Origin: Methanoculleus marisnigri JR1 | Lineage (GTDB): Archaea > Halobacteriota > Methanomicrobia > Methanomicrobiales > Methanoculleaceae | Length of the DNA stretch: 64,000 nt | NCBI RefSeq assembly: GCF_000015825.1 | Contig: NC_009051.1 | Span: 2,040,695-2,104,694 of the forward strand | Direction: 5' to 3' | Shown: positions 32,568 through 40,162 of the stretch, piece by piece | How positions within the stretch are numbered: position 1 is the stretch's first letter | Layout: every line of letters starts with the position of its first letter | Translations under genes and position numbers: made by a program | The notes under the pieces: model-generated | Told to the model about the DNA's origin: nothing | What the model saw: only the letters and a program-made list of their open reading frames with translations | Databases searched by the model: none

Positions 32568-33633
32568 GTGGAAGACGAGAGAATGGCAGACCGGGTACCC
32601 GGTCCGAACCGCACGCTCCTCGTGGCGGGGAAAGAGTTTGCCGATCACCTCGCGAGTCGGCGGTTCACCCTTGTCCTCCTCCTCTTCCTGATCCTCTGTT
32701 CCGTCTCCCTCTACGAGGGTGTCGAGAAGTATAGCGAGAAACTCGCGGCATACTCCGACGGTACCGTGCCGGTGCCGAAATTCCTGGGTTACCCCGGCTG
32801 GATGCCGGAGAAACCCTCACTCCTCGTAGTCTTCCTCAATCTCTCCTCGCAGGTCCTGAGCTACGGCCCGCTGCTTGCGATCGCGACCGGGTTCGACCTG
32901 ATCACGCGGGAACGCTGGTCGGGTTCGCTCAAAACCCTCCTTTCCCGTCCGGTTTTCCGCGACGAGATCATCACCGGCAAGGCGCTCGGCGGGTTCGCCG
33001 CCCTGACGCTGGCGATGAGCATCGCGGTTCTCATCGCGCTCGCCCTGCTCCTGCTCTTTGCAATTGTCCCCTCACCAGCCGAGCTCGGAGCGATCCTGGT
33101 CTTCTGGATTGTTTCGCTGGTGTACCTCTTCACGTTCTTCTCGGTCGCTCTCCTCGCCTCGGCGGTCGTTGCCGAGAGCGGGAGCGCTCTTGTCTGGTCG
33201 CTGGTCGCGATCTTCGTCTTCTCCTCCGTCGTACCGATGGCCGGTGGCATCCTTACCGATGCGGTTGCCGGAACGCCGCCGGATGTGGTGGATCTTATGA
33301 GCGACCCGCATCCCACCGAGGAGGAGTGGCTGCAGTACCGGGAGGAGGAGCAAGTCTATCTCGAACAAAAGGAACGTGTCGGAGCGACCATCCGCCTCCT
33401 CTCGCCACAAAGGAATTACCAGGAACTCTCGATAGCGATCACCAATCCACGGTTCTCGATGTGGATCAACCCGGACCCCTTCGCCTTGAGAACACCCCCC
33501 CGGGGAAGAACCGCTCCCCGACCTTCCCGACCTGATTGCTCTCATCTGGCAGCCGATCGTCGCGATGCTTGCGTTACCGGCGGTCTTCTTCGGAGCGGCA
33601 TACACCCGTTTCATACGGATGGACATCCGGTGA
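32568..33633 (+). pseudogene. ABC-2 type (NosY-like) permease 4, frameshifted at a C7 run
   Basis: A permease of the same family as 1-3: GFDLITRERWSGSLKTLLSR, PVFRDEIITGKALGG, about six membrane segments, start at GTG 32568 behind GGGGAGGT. The frame is lost at a run of seven Cs (33495-33501). With six Cs it would read TPPGEEPLPDLPDLIALIWQ and end RFIRMDIR at 33633, like its paralogues; as written it runs on to 33785 in a non-permease frame. The loss removes only the last membrane segment. This could be a real lesion, phase variation or a base-calling error. Confidence 0.8.
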
Positions 33634-33681
33634 CGGCCGGGCGGTCAGCCCGCCCGGAATGCACTCACCCCGCCTGCCGCC

Positions 33682-33972
33682 GGCATCCGGGGCGAGTGAC
33701 GGAGTATCTGCAGAACGGGCCATATTCCCTGTTCGGAGCCTTCGAGTGCCCGGACGTGTCGATGATTGGCACAGAAAAGGTATAAAGAGGAACAACAAAG
33801 CCTCAATCGATGATATCGCAAGCGGTATCCTGCGGGGGCCGGGAACCTCGATTGGCGTTGTATCCAGGCCCCCAAAGCGTGCCCGGGGGCTGATGGTGCT
33901 GGCGGCTGCGAACAGGGATAGCCGTTGCAGTTCTGTGGCCTCCTGGAGCCTGCGTGAAAGGAGAATTGAATC
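33682..33972 (+). repeat. Leader repeat copy D
   Basis: Follows permease 4 and precedes the gene at 33973. Stem 1 is GATATCGC/GCGGTATC (33812-33819 with 33822-33829), a C-G pair changed to U-G. In stem 2 the G-U of copy A is G-C, with one new mismatch. TTGGCACAGAAAAGGTATAAAGAG is the promoter-like block shared with copy B. It ends in AAAGGAGAATTGAATC before the ATG. Confidence 0.83.
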
Positions 33973-34536
33973 ATGAAACAGAACAAGATCTTCAGAATGT
34001 GTGCTGCCGCCGTCATCGGCCTGCTCCTGGCCTGCATGGCGGTGGTGCCGGTCAGCGCAGAGAACGATCCGACCCGCGTCATACCTGTCGATGGGAACCT
34101 GACACGCATTGCGCCCGTAGATCCGGACCTGACCACTATCATGTCCGTTGACGGGAACCTGACATGGGTCCATGTCATACCCGTCGACGGCGGCTCGCTC
34201 GTCATCGACGAAGGAGGAGGGACAGACTGCACCGCATATGCAGGCTCATGGTTCGTCGAAAACCATGTACCGGGATCGGTTTACCGGTTCGTCGTGGAGT
34301 GCGAATACGCCGACGCCAACCGTGCAATCGGAGAGATGGCCGAGTTCCGGCTGGAAGGCCCGGATGGTGCGGTAGATACATGGTCCATAAACGACACCCC
34401 GTTCTTCAACGACGACTGGACGGGAACGCTGTCGGTGGACTTCATGCCTGAGCGTCCCGGTGCGTACCACTGGGAGATCGCGTGCGATAAAGGCGGAGAG
34501 AGCGCCTCGTCGCGAGGGGATCTCATCTTCCGGTAG
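33973..34536 (+). CDS. Small secreted protein with short N-terminal repeats
   Basis: A 187-residue protein starting MKQNKIFRMCAAAVIGLLLA with a signal peptide (cleavage near VSA-EN). The first 45 mature residues contain four or five repeats of a VIPVDGNLT-like unit (VIPVDGNLTRIA, PVDPDLTTIM, SVDGNLTWVH, VIPVDGG). A beta-rich domain with two cysteines follows (YRFVVECEYADANR, YHWEIACDKG). Behind leader D. It belongs to the same exported family by leader and signal, but the mature domain is unrelated to those at 20459 and 30842. Confidence 0.75.
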   Translation: MKQNKIFRMCAAAVIGLLLACMAVVPVSAENDPTRVIPVDGNLTRIAPVDPDLTTIMSVDGNLTWVHVIPVDGGSLVIDEGGGTDCTAYAGSWFVENHVPGSVYRFVVECEYADANRAIGEMAEFRLEGPDGAVDTWSINDTPFFNDDWTGTLSVDFMPERPGAYHWEIACDKGGESASSRGDLIFR

Positions 34537-34760
34537 GAGGTCGTCCGGGTGAGAACGGATTGCATAATCTCAGAAAAGCTCCAGGTGATACCTCCTTTGG
34601 TTTCTCCAGAGGGTTGGCCCCCACACGAGCGGTAATCAAATGAGCAGGTAACATCATGACCAGCATAAAGGGGTTTACGATAACTTCTACAGACCATGGT
34701 GGCCGAATGCGTGCCGGATCGACGCATGGATCGCGAGAACAAAGAAGAATTGGAGGGCTG

Positions 34761-35135
34761 ATGGTAATCCTCTCAGTCCTTCTTTTTTGCTGTACGGGTT
34801 GCGTTGAAGAGCAACCGGTGAATCAATCGGAATATATCAATATCTCACTTACAGAACCCATCTCTCAAGCAGATGCAGTCATCGTTGCCCTATCCCACCC
34901 GGGAGTTGCTAAAACAATTGAGAACGATTCGTTCCGGATCACCGTCGGAAAGTTCAGCGCCTCTGACGTACGTGAGGGAAGGCTTAAAGAATTCCATATG
35001 GTCTACATCGATCGCTTCAATAGCACTACGCACGAACCGCTCGAAAGTTTACAGGTTATTGTGGCCTACGACGGGAATGTTTACAAAATTTGGCGGTCGT
35101 TCCCTCCGGTTAATTCTTCAGTTTCTGAAGAGTGA
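34761..35135 (+). CDS. Putative lipoprotein
   Basis: A 124-residue protein from ATG 34761, chosen because GGAGG lies 5 bases ahead and a lipobox (LFCCTGC) follows within 15 residues. Earlier in-frame ATGs exist (34656). The mature part has a mixed alpha/beta pattern (ADAVIVALSHPGVAKTIE, LQVIVAYDGNVYKIWRSF) reminiscent of a single PepSY-like unit. Base composition is more AT-rich than its neighbours. No function can be assigned. Confidence 0.65.
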   Translation: MVILSVLLFCCTGCVEEQPVNQSEYINISLTEPISQADAVIVALSHPGVAKTIENDSFRITVGKFSASDVREGRLKEFHMVYIDRFNSTTHEPLESLQVIVAYDGNVYKIWRSFPPVNSSVSEE

Positions 35136-35202
35136 AAAGCCAGTCTATCGCTTCATTGTATCTGAGCAGGCGCATGGGCAGATAGCGTGATCCTCCACCG
35201 CC

Positions 35203-35931
35203 CTACTCCCAGCAGAACGTCTCCATATCGTACCCGGCGTGGGGCATCCCCGGCGGAACCAGGTGGCTCATGTGGACGCACCGGTAGTCCCTCGCCCCGA
35301 CGCCGCGGGCGAACCGGACGGCCTCGACGTAGTTCATGTGCTTGGTGATATTATAGCCCTCGGGAGCGATGGCGTCGACGAAGAGGAGATCGATGTCGGC
35401 CTTTTGGAGGAGATCCCTGCTCGCTTCCGGGATATCCTCCCGCGTGTCTGCGGTGTAGGCGACCGCCACGTCGTCGTGCTCGAGGAGGAGCCCGCAGGTG
35501 TAGACCGGCGGGTGGTTCACCTCAAAGAACGTGAACGTCACGCCGAAGAGGTCGAACGGCTCGTAGACCGGAACCGGGTGCTTCTCGAACGGCAGGAAGT
35601 GGAGGTAGCCCGAGCAGTAGTCCATCACCGGCGGCGCCGCGTAGGCCGGGGGCACCTTCTGCACCCGGTAGAACTCGCCGAACCCGATGAAATGGTCGTA
35701 ATGGCCGTGCGACCAGAGGACGGCGTCGATATGGGGGGAAGAGGCCCGGAGGAGCTGCTGCCGGAGGTCCGGGGACGACTCGATGAGGATGTGCTTGCCC
35801 TCAATCTCGACGAGGAAGGACGTCCGGAGCCGTGACCGCCCCGCCGCGACCATCGCCCGGCAGTTCTCGCAGTCGCATCCAATCTTCGGCGTCCCGATGG
35901 CGTCCCCGGTCCCGAGCAGCGTGATCTGCAT
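35203..35931 (-). CDS. MBL-fold metal-dependent hydrolase (PhnP-like)
   Basis: A 242-residue metallo-beta-lactamase-fold hydrolase. It has the opening LLGTGDAIGTPKIGCDCENC typical of PhnP-type phosphodiesterases, the metal site SHGHYDH near residue 74, further ligands in AYTADTR and CVHMSH. The two close cysteines at the N-terminus match the extra zinc site of PhnP. The substrate is probably a cyclic or phosphodiester compound. It lies 1 base after the AAA ATPase gene. Confidence 0.85.
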   Translation of the reverse strand: MQITLLGTGDAIGTPKIGCDCENCRAMVAAGRSRLRTSFLVEIEGKHILIESSPDLRQQLLRASSPHIDAVLWSHGHYDHFIGFGEFYRVQKVPPAYAAPPVMDYCSGYLHFLPFEKHPVPVYEPFDLFGVTFTFFEVNHPPVYTCGLLLEHDDVAVAYTADTREDIPEASRDLLQKADIDLLFVDAIAPEGYNITKHMNYVEAVRFARGVGARDYRCVHMSHLVPPGMPHAGYDMETFCWE

Positions 35932-35932
35932 C

Positions 35933-37219
35933 TCAGCGCCCTGTCCGGATGACGTTCCTCTCCTCCGCCCGAAGGAGACCCTGCTCGATATCCACCGGGC
36001 CGACCCGGTGCCGGTCTTCCATCAGCGCCGACATCACCGCCTCTTTCATCATCATCCGCAGATCGGAGCCCGAGAACCCTTCCGTCCGGGCGGCAAGGTC
36101 CGCGAAGTCGCAGTCGCACTCGATCGTGGCGGCGACCTTCTCGAGGATCGCCTGCCGCATCTCGCGGTCGGGGAGCGGGAACTCCACCACCTCATCGAAC
36201 CGCCGCCAGGCCGCCTCGTCGAGGATCCTGGGGTGATTCGTCGCCCCGATGAGGAGGACGCCGTTTTTGACGAAACTGATCTGGTCGATGTTTTTTAAGA
36301 GCATGTTCACCGCGCGCTTCATCGCACCGTGGTCGTCGCTGACCCGGGTCTTCGCGACGAAGTCGAACTCGTCGATGAAGAGGATGCAGGGGGCGATTTT
36401 CTTCGCGAGGTCGAAGATCCGGTCGATGTTCTTCGAGGTCTCGCCCAGGTACTGGGAGGTGACCATCGCGAGACGGACCTCGAGCACCGGCATGTGGAGT
36501 GCCCGCGACATCGCGAGCGCAAGCGAGGTCTTCCCGGTTCCGGGCGGGCCGACGAAGAGGAGCCGGCCGAACTCGTAGATGCCGTGCCGCTTTAAGAAGT
36601 CGCGGTGCTCGAGGGCGACGCCGATCTTCTTGATGGTCTCCTCCTGCCGGGGCGTGCAGACCAGTTTCTCGACGGTAAACTCGACCTCGTTCGGTGCGCT
36701 GATGATGATGAGGTCACGGGCCTCCCGCATCTCCTCGCTCTCCCCGATGATCCGGGAGACCTTTGCCTCCACGTACTCCCGGGTATCCTCGAACCGGCGA
36801 TTTTTCGCCCGGACGTCGCGGTACCGGACTGTGACGCCGTCTTTCCCGTCGAAGAAGTACGCGAGAACAGGGTTCTCACCGACCCGTTCCTCCCCTCCCT
36901 TCTTGAGGAACCATCCCGCCGCCGTGTCGAGCGAAGGCAGGCTCAGCCGCTGCCCGAACTCTTCGTAACTGACGAACGGATTTGCGCGAACCGCCTGGTA
37001 GACGGCATCCGGGGTATCGAGCACCTTCTTGATCGCGCCCTCGCTCACGATCAGGGGACGCTTCACCTCGGGGCTCCCGCCGCTCCCGGCACCGAAGAAC
37101 TCCCGGCACCGCGGGTGAAGGTCATTGATATTGAGTTCCTCGTTCCGGTTGAATATCTCCGCGGTGAGCAGGAGTTCCATGATGGCGAGGACATCACGTG
37201 TACCAGTGTCGCCGGTCAT
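35933..37219 (-). CDS. AAA+ family ATPase
   Basis: A 428-residue single-module AAA ATPase. Walker A GPPGTGKTS and Walker B ILFIDEFD lie in the second half; the arginine-finger region is EAAWRRFDEVVEFPLPDREMR and the sensor 2 domain is EGFSGSDLRMMMKEAV. The N-terminal 190 residues are a helical region without a known domain. Classical proteasomal ATPases have a coiled coil and OB domain there, so this is a different AAA subfamily, common in methanogens and haloarchaea. The substrate is unknown. It may be co-transcribed with the MBL hydrolase. Confidence 0.85.
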   Translation of the reverse strand: MTGDTGTRDVLAIMELLLTAEIFNRNEELNINDLHPRCREFFGAGSGGSPEVKRPLIVSEGAIKKVLDTPDAVYQAVRANPFVSYEEFGQRLSLPSLDTAAGWFLKKGGEERVGENPVLAYFFDGKDGVTVRYRDVRAKNRRFEDTREYVEAKVSRIIGESEEMREARDLIIISAPNEVEFTVEKLVCTPRQEETIKKIGVALEHRDFLKRHGIYEFGRLLFVGPPGTGKTSLALAMSRALHMPVLEVRLAMVTSQYLGETSKNIDRIFDLAKKIAPCILFIDEFDFVAKTRVSDDHGAMKRAVNMLLKNIDQISFVKNGVLLIGATNHPRILDEAAWRRFDEVVEFPLPDREMRQAILEKVAATIECDCDFADLAARTEGFSGSDLRMMMKEAVMSALMEDRHRVGPVDIEQGLLRAEERNVIRTGR

Positions 37220-37263
37220 ATCTATGAGCAGACATATTTGCGTGCGGCATCAATAAGCGTAAC

Positions 37264-38145
37264 TCACCGGGTGGTGACCTCGCACCCCTCTTCGGTGACG
37301 ATCATGGTGTGCTCCGCCTGCGAGACAAACGAGCCCGGGACGTCGTGCAGCATCGGGAAGGGATGAAGGATCCCGTTCCGCACCAGAGTGGCGAGGCCGA
37401 TCTCGACTTTGTCTCCCGGAACCCAGCGGCGGGAGAACGGGAGCCCCCTGCGCGGCCGTGCGGTCTCGAGGATCCGCTTTGCCGACGGGAGACGTGCGGG
37501 CCGGGCTGCGATCTGTTTGTAGATCTCCACGCGCGCCGCCTCGGTGACCTTCCCCGACCCCGTTGTCGCGAAGGGCTCGATTGCAAAGGCCATCCCCTCC
37601 TCGAGGACGGTGCCGCCGTTCATCGCGACGTTCGGGATCATGGGCTTTCCGTGGAGGTCGTAGCGATCGAGGCCGTGCCCGGTGAGGTTTGCAACCGGTC
37701 TGTAGCCGTGCTCCTCGATCGCCGCCTGGATGATCGTCCCGAGCTCCCCGGTGACGACACCCGGCCGGACGGCCCCGATCGCCGCTTCGAGGGCCGCACG
37801 GGACGCCTCGACGAGCGCCCCGTGGTCGCCGAGGTCGACGGTCATGGCGGTGTCGGCGATGTAGCCGTCGACGTGTATCCCGAGATCGACCTTGACGAGG
37901 TCGCCCCGGGTAAATACCCGCTCGTCGCCGGGCATGGCGGTATCGTGCGCCGCGGCCTCGTTGAAGGAGACGTTCAGGGGGAAGGCAAGAAGCGCCCCCT
38001 CCTCCGTCACCATGTTCTCCGTCTCTTCGACCATGTCGAGGAGGGGCGCCCCCTCCTTCACGAGCCCCGCACCCCGGCGGAGCACCTTCCTTGCCAGCGC
38101 TCCTGCTTCCCGGTAGGCGTTGTAAACTTCATCATCCATGTTCAT
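37264..38145 (-). CDS. map: Methionine aminopeptidase, type II
   Basis: Removes the N-terminal methionine from new proteins. The 293-residue product has the pita-bread fold with two-metal ligands visible in DLVKVDLGIHVDGYIADTAM, NLTGHGLDRY, FAIEPFAT and SQAEHTMIV. The roughly 60-residue helical insert between the last two ligand motifs (about 205-265) marks type II. Its ATG overlaps the end of the upstream M24 peptidase gene by 4 bases. Confidence 0.94.
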   Translation of the reverse strand: MNMDDEVYNAYREAGALARKVLRRGAGLVKEGAPLLDMVEETENMVTEEGALLAFPLNVSFNEAAAHDTAMPGDERVFTRGDLVKVDLGIHVDGYIADTAMTVDLGDHGALVEASRAALEAAIGAVRPGVVTGELGTIIQAAIEEHGYRPVANLTGHGLDRYDLHGKPMIPNVAMNGGTVLEEGMAFAIEPFATTGSGKVTEAARVEIYKQIAARPARLPSAKRILETARPRRGLPFSRRWVPGDKVEIGLATLVRNGILHPFPMLHDVPGSFVSQAEHTMIVTEEGCEVTTR

Positions 38146-39272
38146 AGCGTGAGCTCCTCTTTGTATTGGGTGAACCGGTCAAACCCGGTCTCTGTCACCG
38201 CGCCCATATCTTCCAGGCGGACGCCGCCGGTGCCGGGGTAGTAGAGCCCCGGTTCGATCGTGACGACGTTGCCGGCACAGAGCACCCCACCCTGCGGACC
38301 GAGCGACGGCTCTTCGTGCACCTCGAGCCCGACGCCGTGGCCGAGGCTGTGGGTGAACCCCTGCGTGTTGCTCTCGTAGCCGCGGTCGCGGAAGAACTCC
38401 ACCGTCGCGCGGTAGAGGTCGGCGCCGACGGCACCGGCACGGAGCATCGATGCTGCGTTGGCTTTTGCATCCCGCACAGCCTCGTACATCTCCCGGATTG
38501 CAGGAGAGGGCTCGCCTTTCACGACCGTCCGGGTCATGTCGGCGTGGTAGCCGGTCAATTCGTCCTGCGGGTAGATGTCGATGACGATGGGTTCGTTCTC
38601 CCGGAGCAGTCCGGTGCCTGCGTTGTGCGGGAGAGCAGTGTCGGGACCGCAGGAGACGATGGTGTCGACCCCGCGGTATCCGTGGGCGAGAAGGTAGGCA
38701 TGCATCCCGGCGCGGACGGCTTCAGAGGTGAGGGGGGCGCCGTCCCGGTGGAGGATGCCCCCTTTCGGGACCGACGACCGGATGAGCGCCATCCCGTGCT
38801 CCATCGCGGCCTCGGTGGCCCGCTGGACCGAGCGTATCCACTCGACCTCTTCCGGCGTCTTGATCGCCCGCATCGCCTCGACAGACCCCTGCTCGTCGAG
38901 CACGACCGGCTGGAACGATTCGAGTTCTCTCGCGAGGGCAAGCGGGAAGTTCGCGGGGACGAGGACGGGGCCGCCGGCGAGGTCGGCGATCATGTGGGCG
39001 GTCGCACGCCAGCGCGGCTCTCCCGCCTTGATGTACTCGAGGTACCCGGCATCGGCACGGGTGGCGACCGCCGCCGTCGATTCGCGGACGGCACGCTCGT
39101 GCTCCATCTGCGGAACGACGATCATCCCGCGCTCGCCCGGCTTTCCCACGTAGACCACGGGATCGGTGGTGCGGAACCGGGTCAGGTAGCGCACGTTGGC
39201 ATCTATAGACGAGCCGTAGGCCGCGTATGCCGCCGCACCCGCATCGCGGATAGCCGAATCCAGTCCATTCAT
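38142..39272 (-). CDS. M24 family peptidase (Xaa-Pro dipeptidase/aminopeptidase)
   Basis: A 376-residue peptidase. An N-terminal creatinase-like domain (to about 130) is followed by the M24 domain with ligands in VIDIYPQDELTGYHADMTRT, HSLGHGVGLEVHEEPSL and VVTIEPGLYYPG. Start at ATG 39272 (MNGLDSAIRDAG); the open frame upstream to 39344 has no good start. Cleaves peptides with proline at the second position. Paired with map as an N-terminal processing unit. Confidence 0.9.
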   Translation of the reverse strand: MNGLDSAIRDAGAAAYAAYGSSIDANVRYLTRFRTTDPVVYVGKPGERGMIVVPQMEHERAVRESTAAVATRADAGYLEYIKAGEPRWRATAHMIADLAGGPVLVPANFPLALARELESFQPVVLDEQGSVEAMRAIKTPEEVEWIRSVQRATEAAMEHGMALIRSSVPKGGILHRDGAPLTSEAVRAGMHAYLLAHGYRGVDTIVSCGPDTALPHNAGTGLLRENEPIVIDIYPQDELTGYHADMTRTVVKGEPSPAIREMYEAVRDAKANAASMLRAGAVGADLYRATVEFFRDRGYESNTQGFTHSLGHGVGLEVHEEPSLGPQGGVLCAGNVVTIEPGLYYPGTGGVRLEDMGAVTETGFDRFTQYKEELTL

Positions 39273-39331
39273 TCTACCAACTCTTCCGTTGAAACCACAA
39301 GTACTTTTACCCCCGCGTTCAAGTATGAATA

Positions 39332-39565
39332 ATGGATGAGGCAACCAAGCAGGTCTTCAAGGCAAAGTTCGTCATGCTGACGGTCATGCTCAACGTCATC
39401 GTCCTCTGCTTCGCCATGGGTGTCTTCGTCCTCTTCCGGTTCGCGCCCGAAGGGACCATCGGCCTTGCGATCGGTCTCTTCCTCCTCGCGGTAGGGGCGA
39501 TCCTCTCCATATCGTTCCGGAAGCAGTATGCCCGGGCGAAGGTCTGGCTGCACGAACAACCATAA
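39332..39565 (+). CDS. Small two-helix membrane protein
   Basis: A 77-residue protein with two hydrophobic helices (about residues 12-34 and 42-60) and a basic C-terminus (SFRKQYARAKVWL). It is divergent from the M24 peptidase gene, 59 bases apart, and just upstream of a small DNA-binding protein gene. No known family recognised; composition and frame usage look genuine. Confidence 0.7.
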   Translation: MDEATKQVFKAKFVMLTVMLNVIVLCFAMGVFVLFRFAPEGTIGLAIGLFLLAVGAILSISFRKQYARAKVWLHEQP

Positions 39566-39596
39566 TGGTGCGCGTGGCACCCACGCAGGCAAACCC

Positions 39597-39896
39597 ATGC
39601 TGGCAAAGATCAAATCCGAGATTGAACTTGTCTCAAGGCACCTGGAGGTGATCCGGGCGGTCGTGGAGCACCAGCCCATCGGCATCATGAAACTCGCCGA
39701 CATCCTGGATCTCCCCTACCACCGGGTCCGCTACTCGCTGCGGATCCTGGAGCAGGAGGGCTACATCCGCGCCTCGCCGGCCGGTGCGGTGGCGACACCC
39801 CTTGCAGGCGACCTTCTTTCCACCCTGGACGCCGAGGTCGACGAACTGATCGATCTTCTCCTGGTTATCCGGAAAGAGAATTCCCGTAATGTTTAA
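39597..39896 (+). CDS. Small winged-helix transcriptional regulator
   Basis: A 99-residue DNA-binding protein from ATG 39597 (MLAKIKSEIELVSRHLEV). The helix-turn-helix is GIMKLADILDLPYHRVRYSL with the wing EQEGYIRASPAG, followed by a C-terminal dimerisation-type helix (DAEVDELIDLLLVIRKE). It resembles small one-domain archaeal regulators. Its last roughly 80 bases are repeated at 41807-41885. Confidence 0.78.
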   Translation: MLAKIKSEIELVSRHLEVIRAVVEHQPIGIMKLADILDLPYHRVRYSLRILEQEGYIRASPAGAVATPLAGDLLSTLDAEVDELIDLLLVIRKENSRNV

Positions 39897-39931
39897 TACG
39901 ATTCAGTCAAGACGTTATAGAGCACTTGTGT

Positions 39932-40004
39932 GCCGCCATAACTCAGTTGGTAGAGTGGCTGGCTGTTAACCAGCATGTCACAGGTTCGAGTCCTGTTGGC
40001 GGCG
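39932..40004 (+). tRNA. tRNA-Asn (GTT)
   Basis: A full cloverleaf of 73 bases: acceptor GCCGCCA/TGGCGGC with discriminator G, D arm ACTC..GAGT, anticodon stem GCTGG/CCAGC around CTGTTAA (anticodon GTT), T arm ACAGG/CCTGT with GTTCGAGTC. No intron; CCA is not encoded. It lies between the regulator gene and dacB. Confidence 0.97.
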
Positions 40005-40162
40005 TTTTCGTCTCCTGTCTTTCCAGCAGAATCACGCCATGTTTCACCCCGTTTTTTCATTCCCGTGATCCCTCCCCCCTGAAGGGGCGAAGATCCGTAC
40101 ACCCCACTGTTGTCCCAATCGTTTTCACAACGCCTAAATCCGCAGAACTCAAACCTCCGCCT

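Noticed and set aside
20181-33972. Insertion sequences as the cause of the repeats
   Set aside because: No transposase, terminal inverted repeats or target duplications were seen; copies coincide with gene starts.
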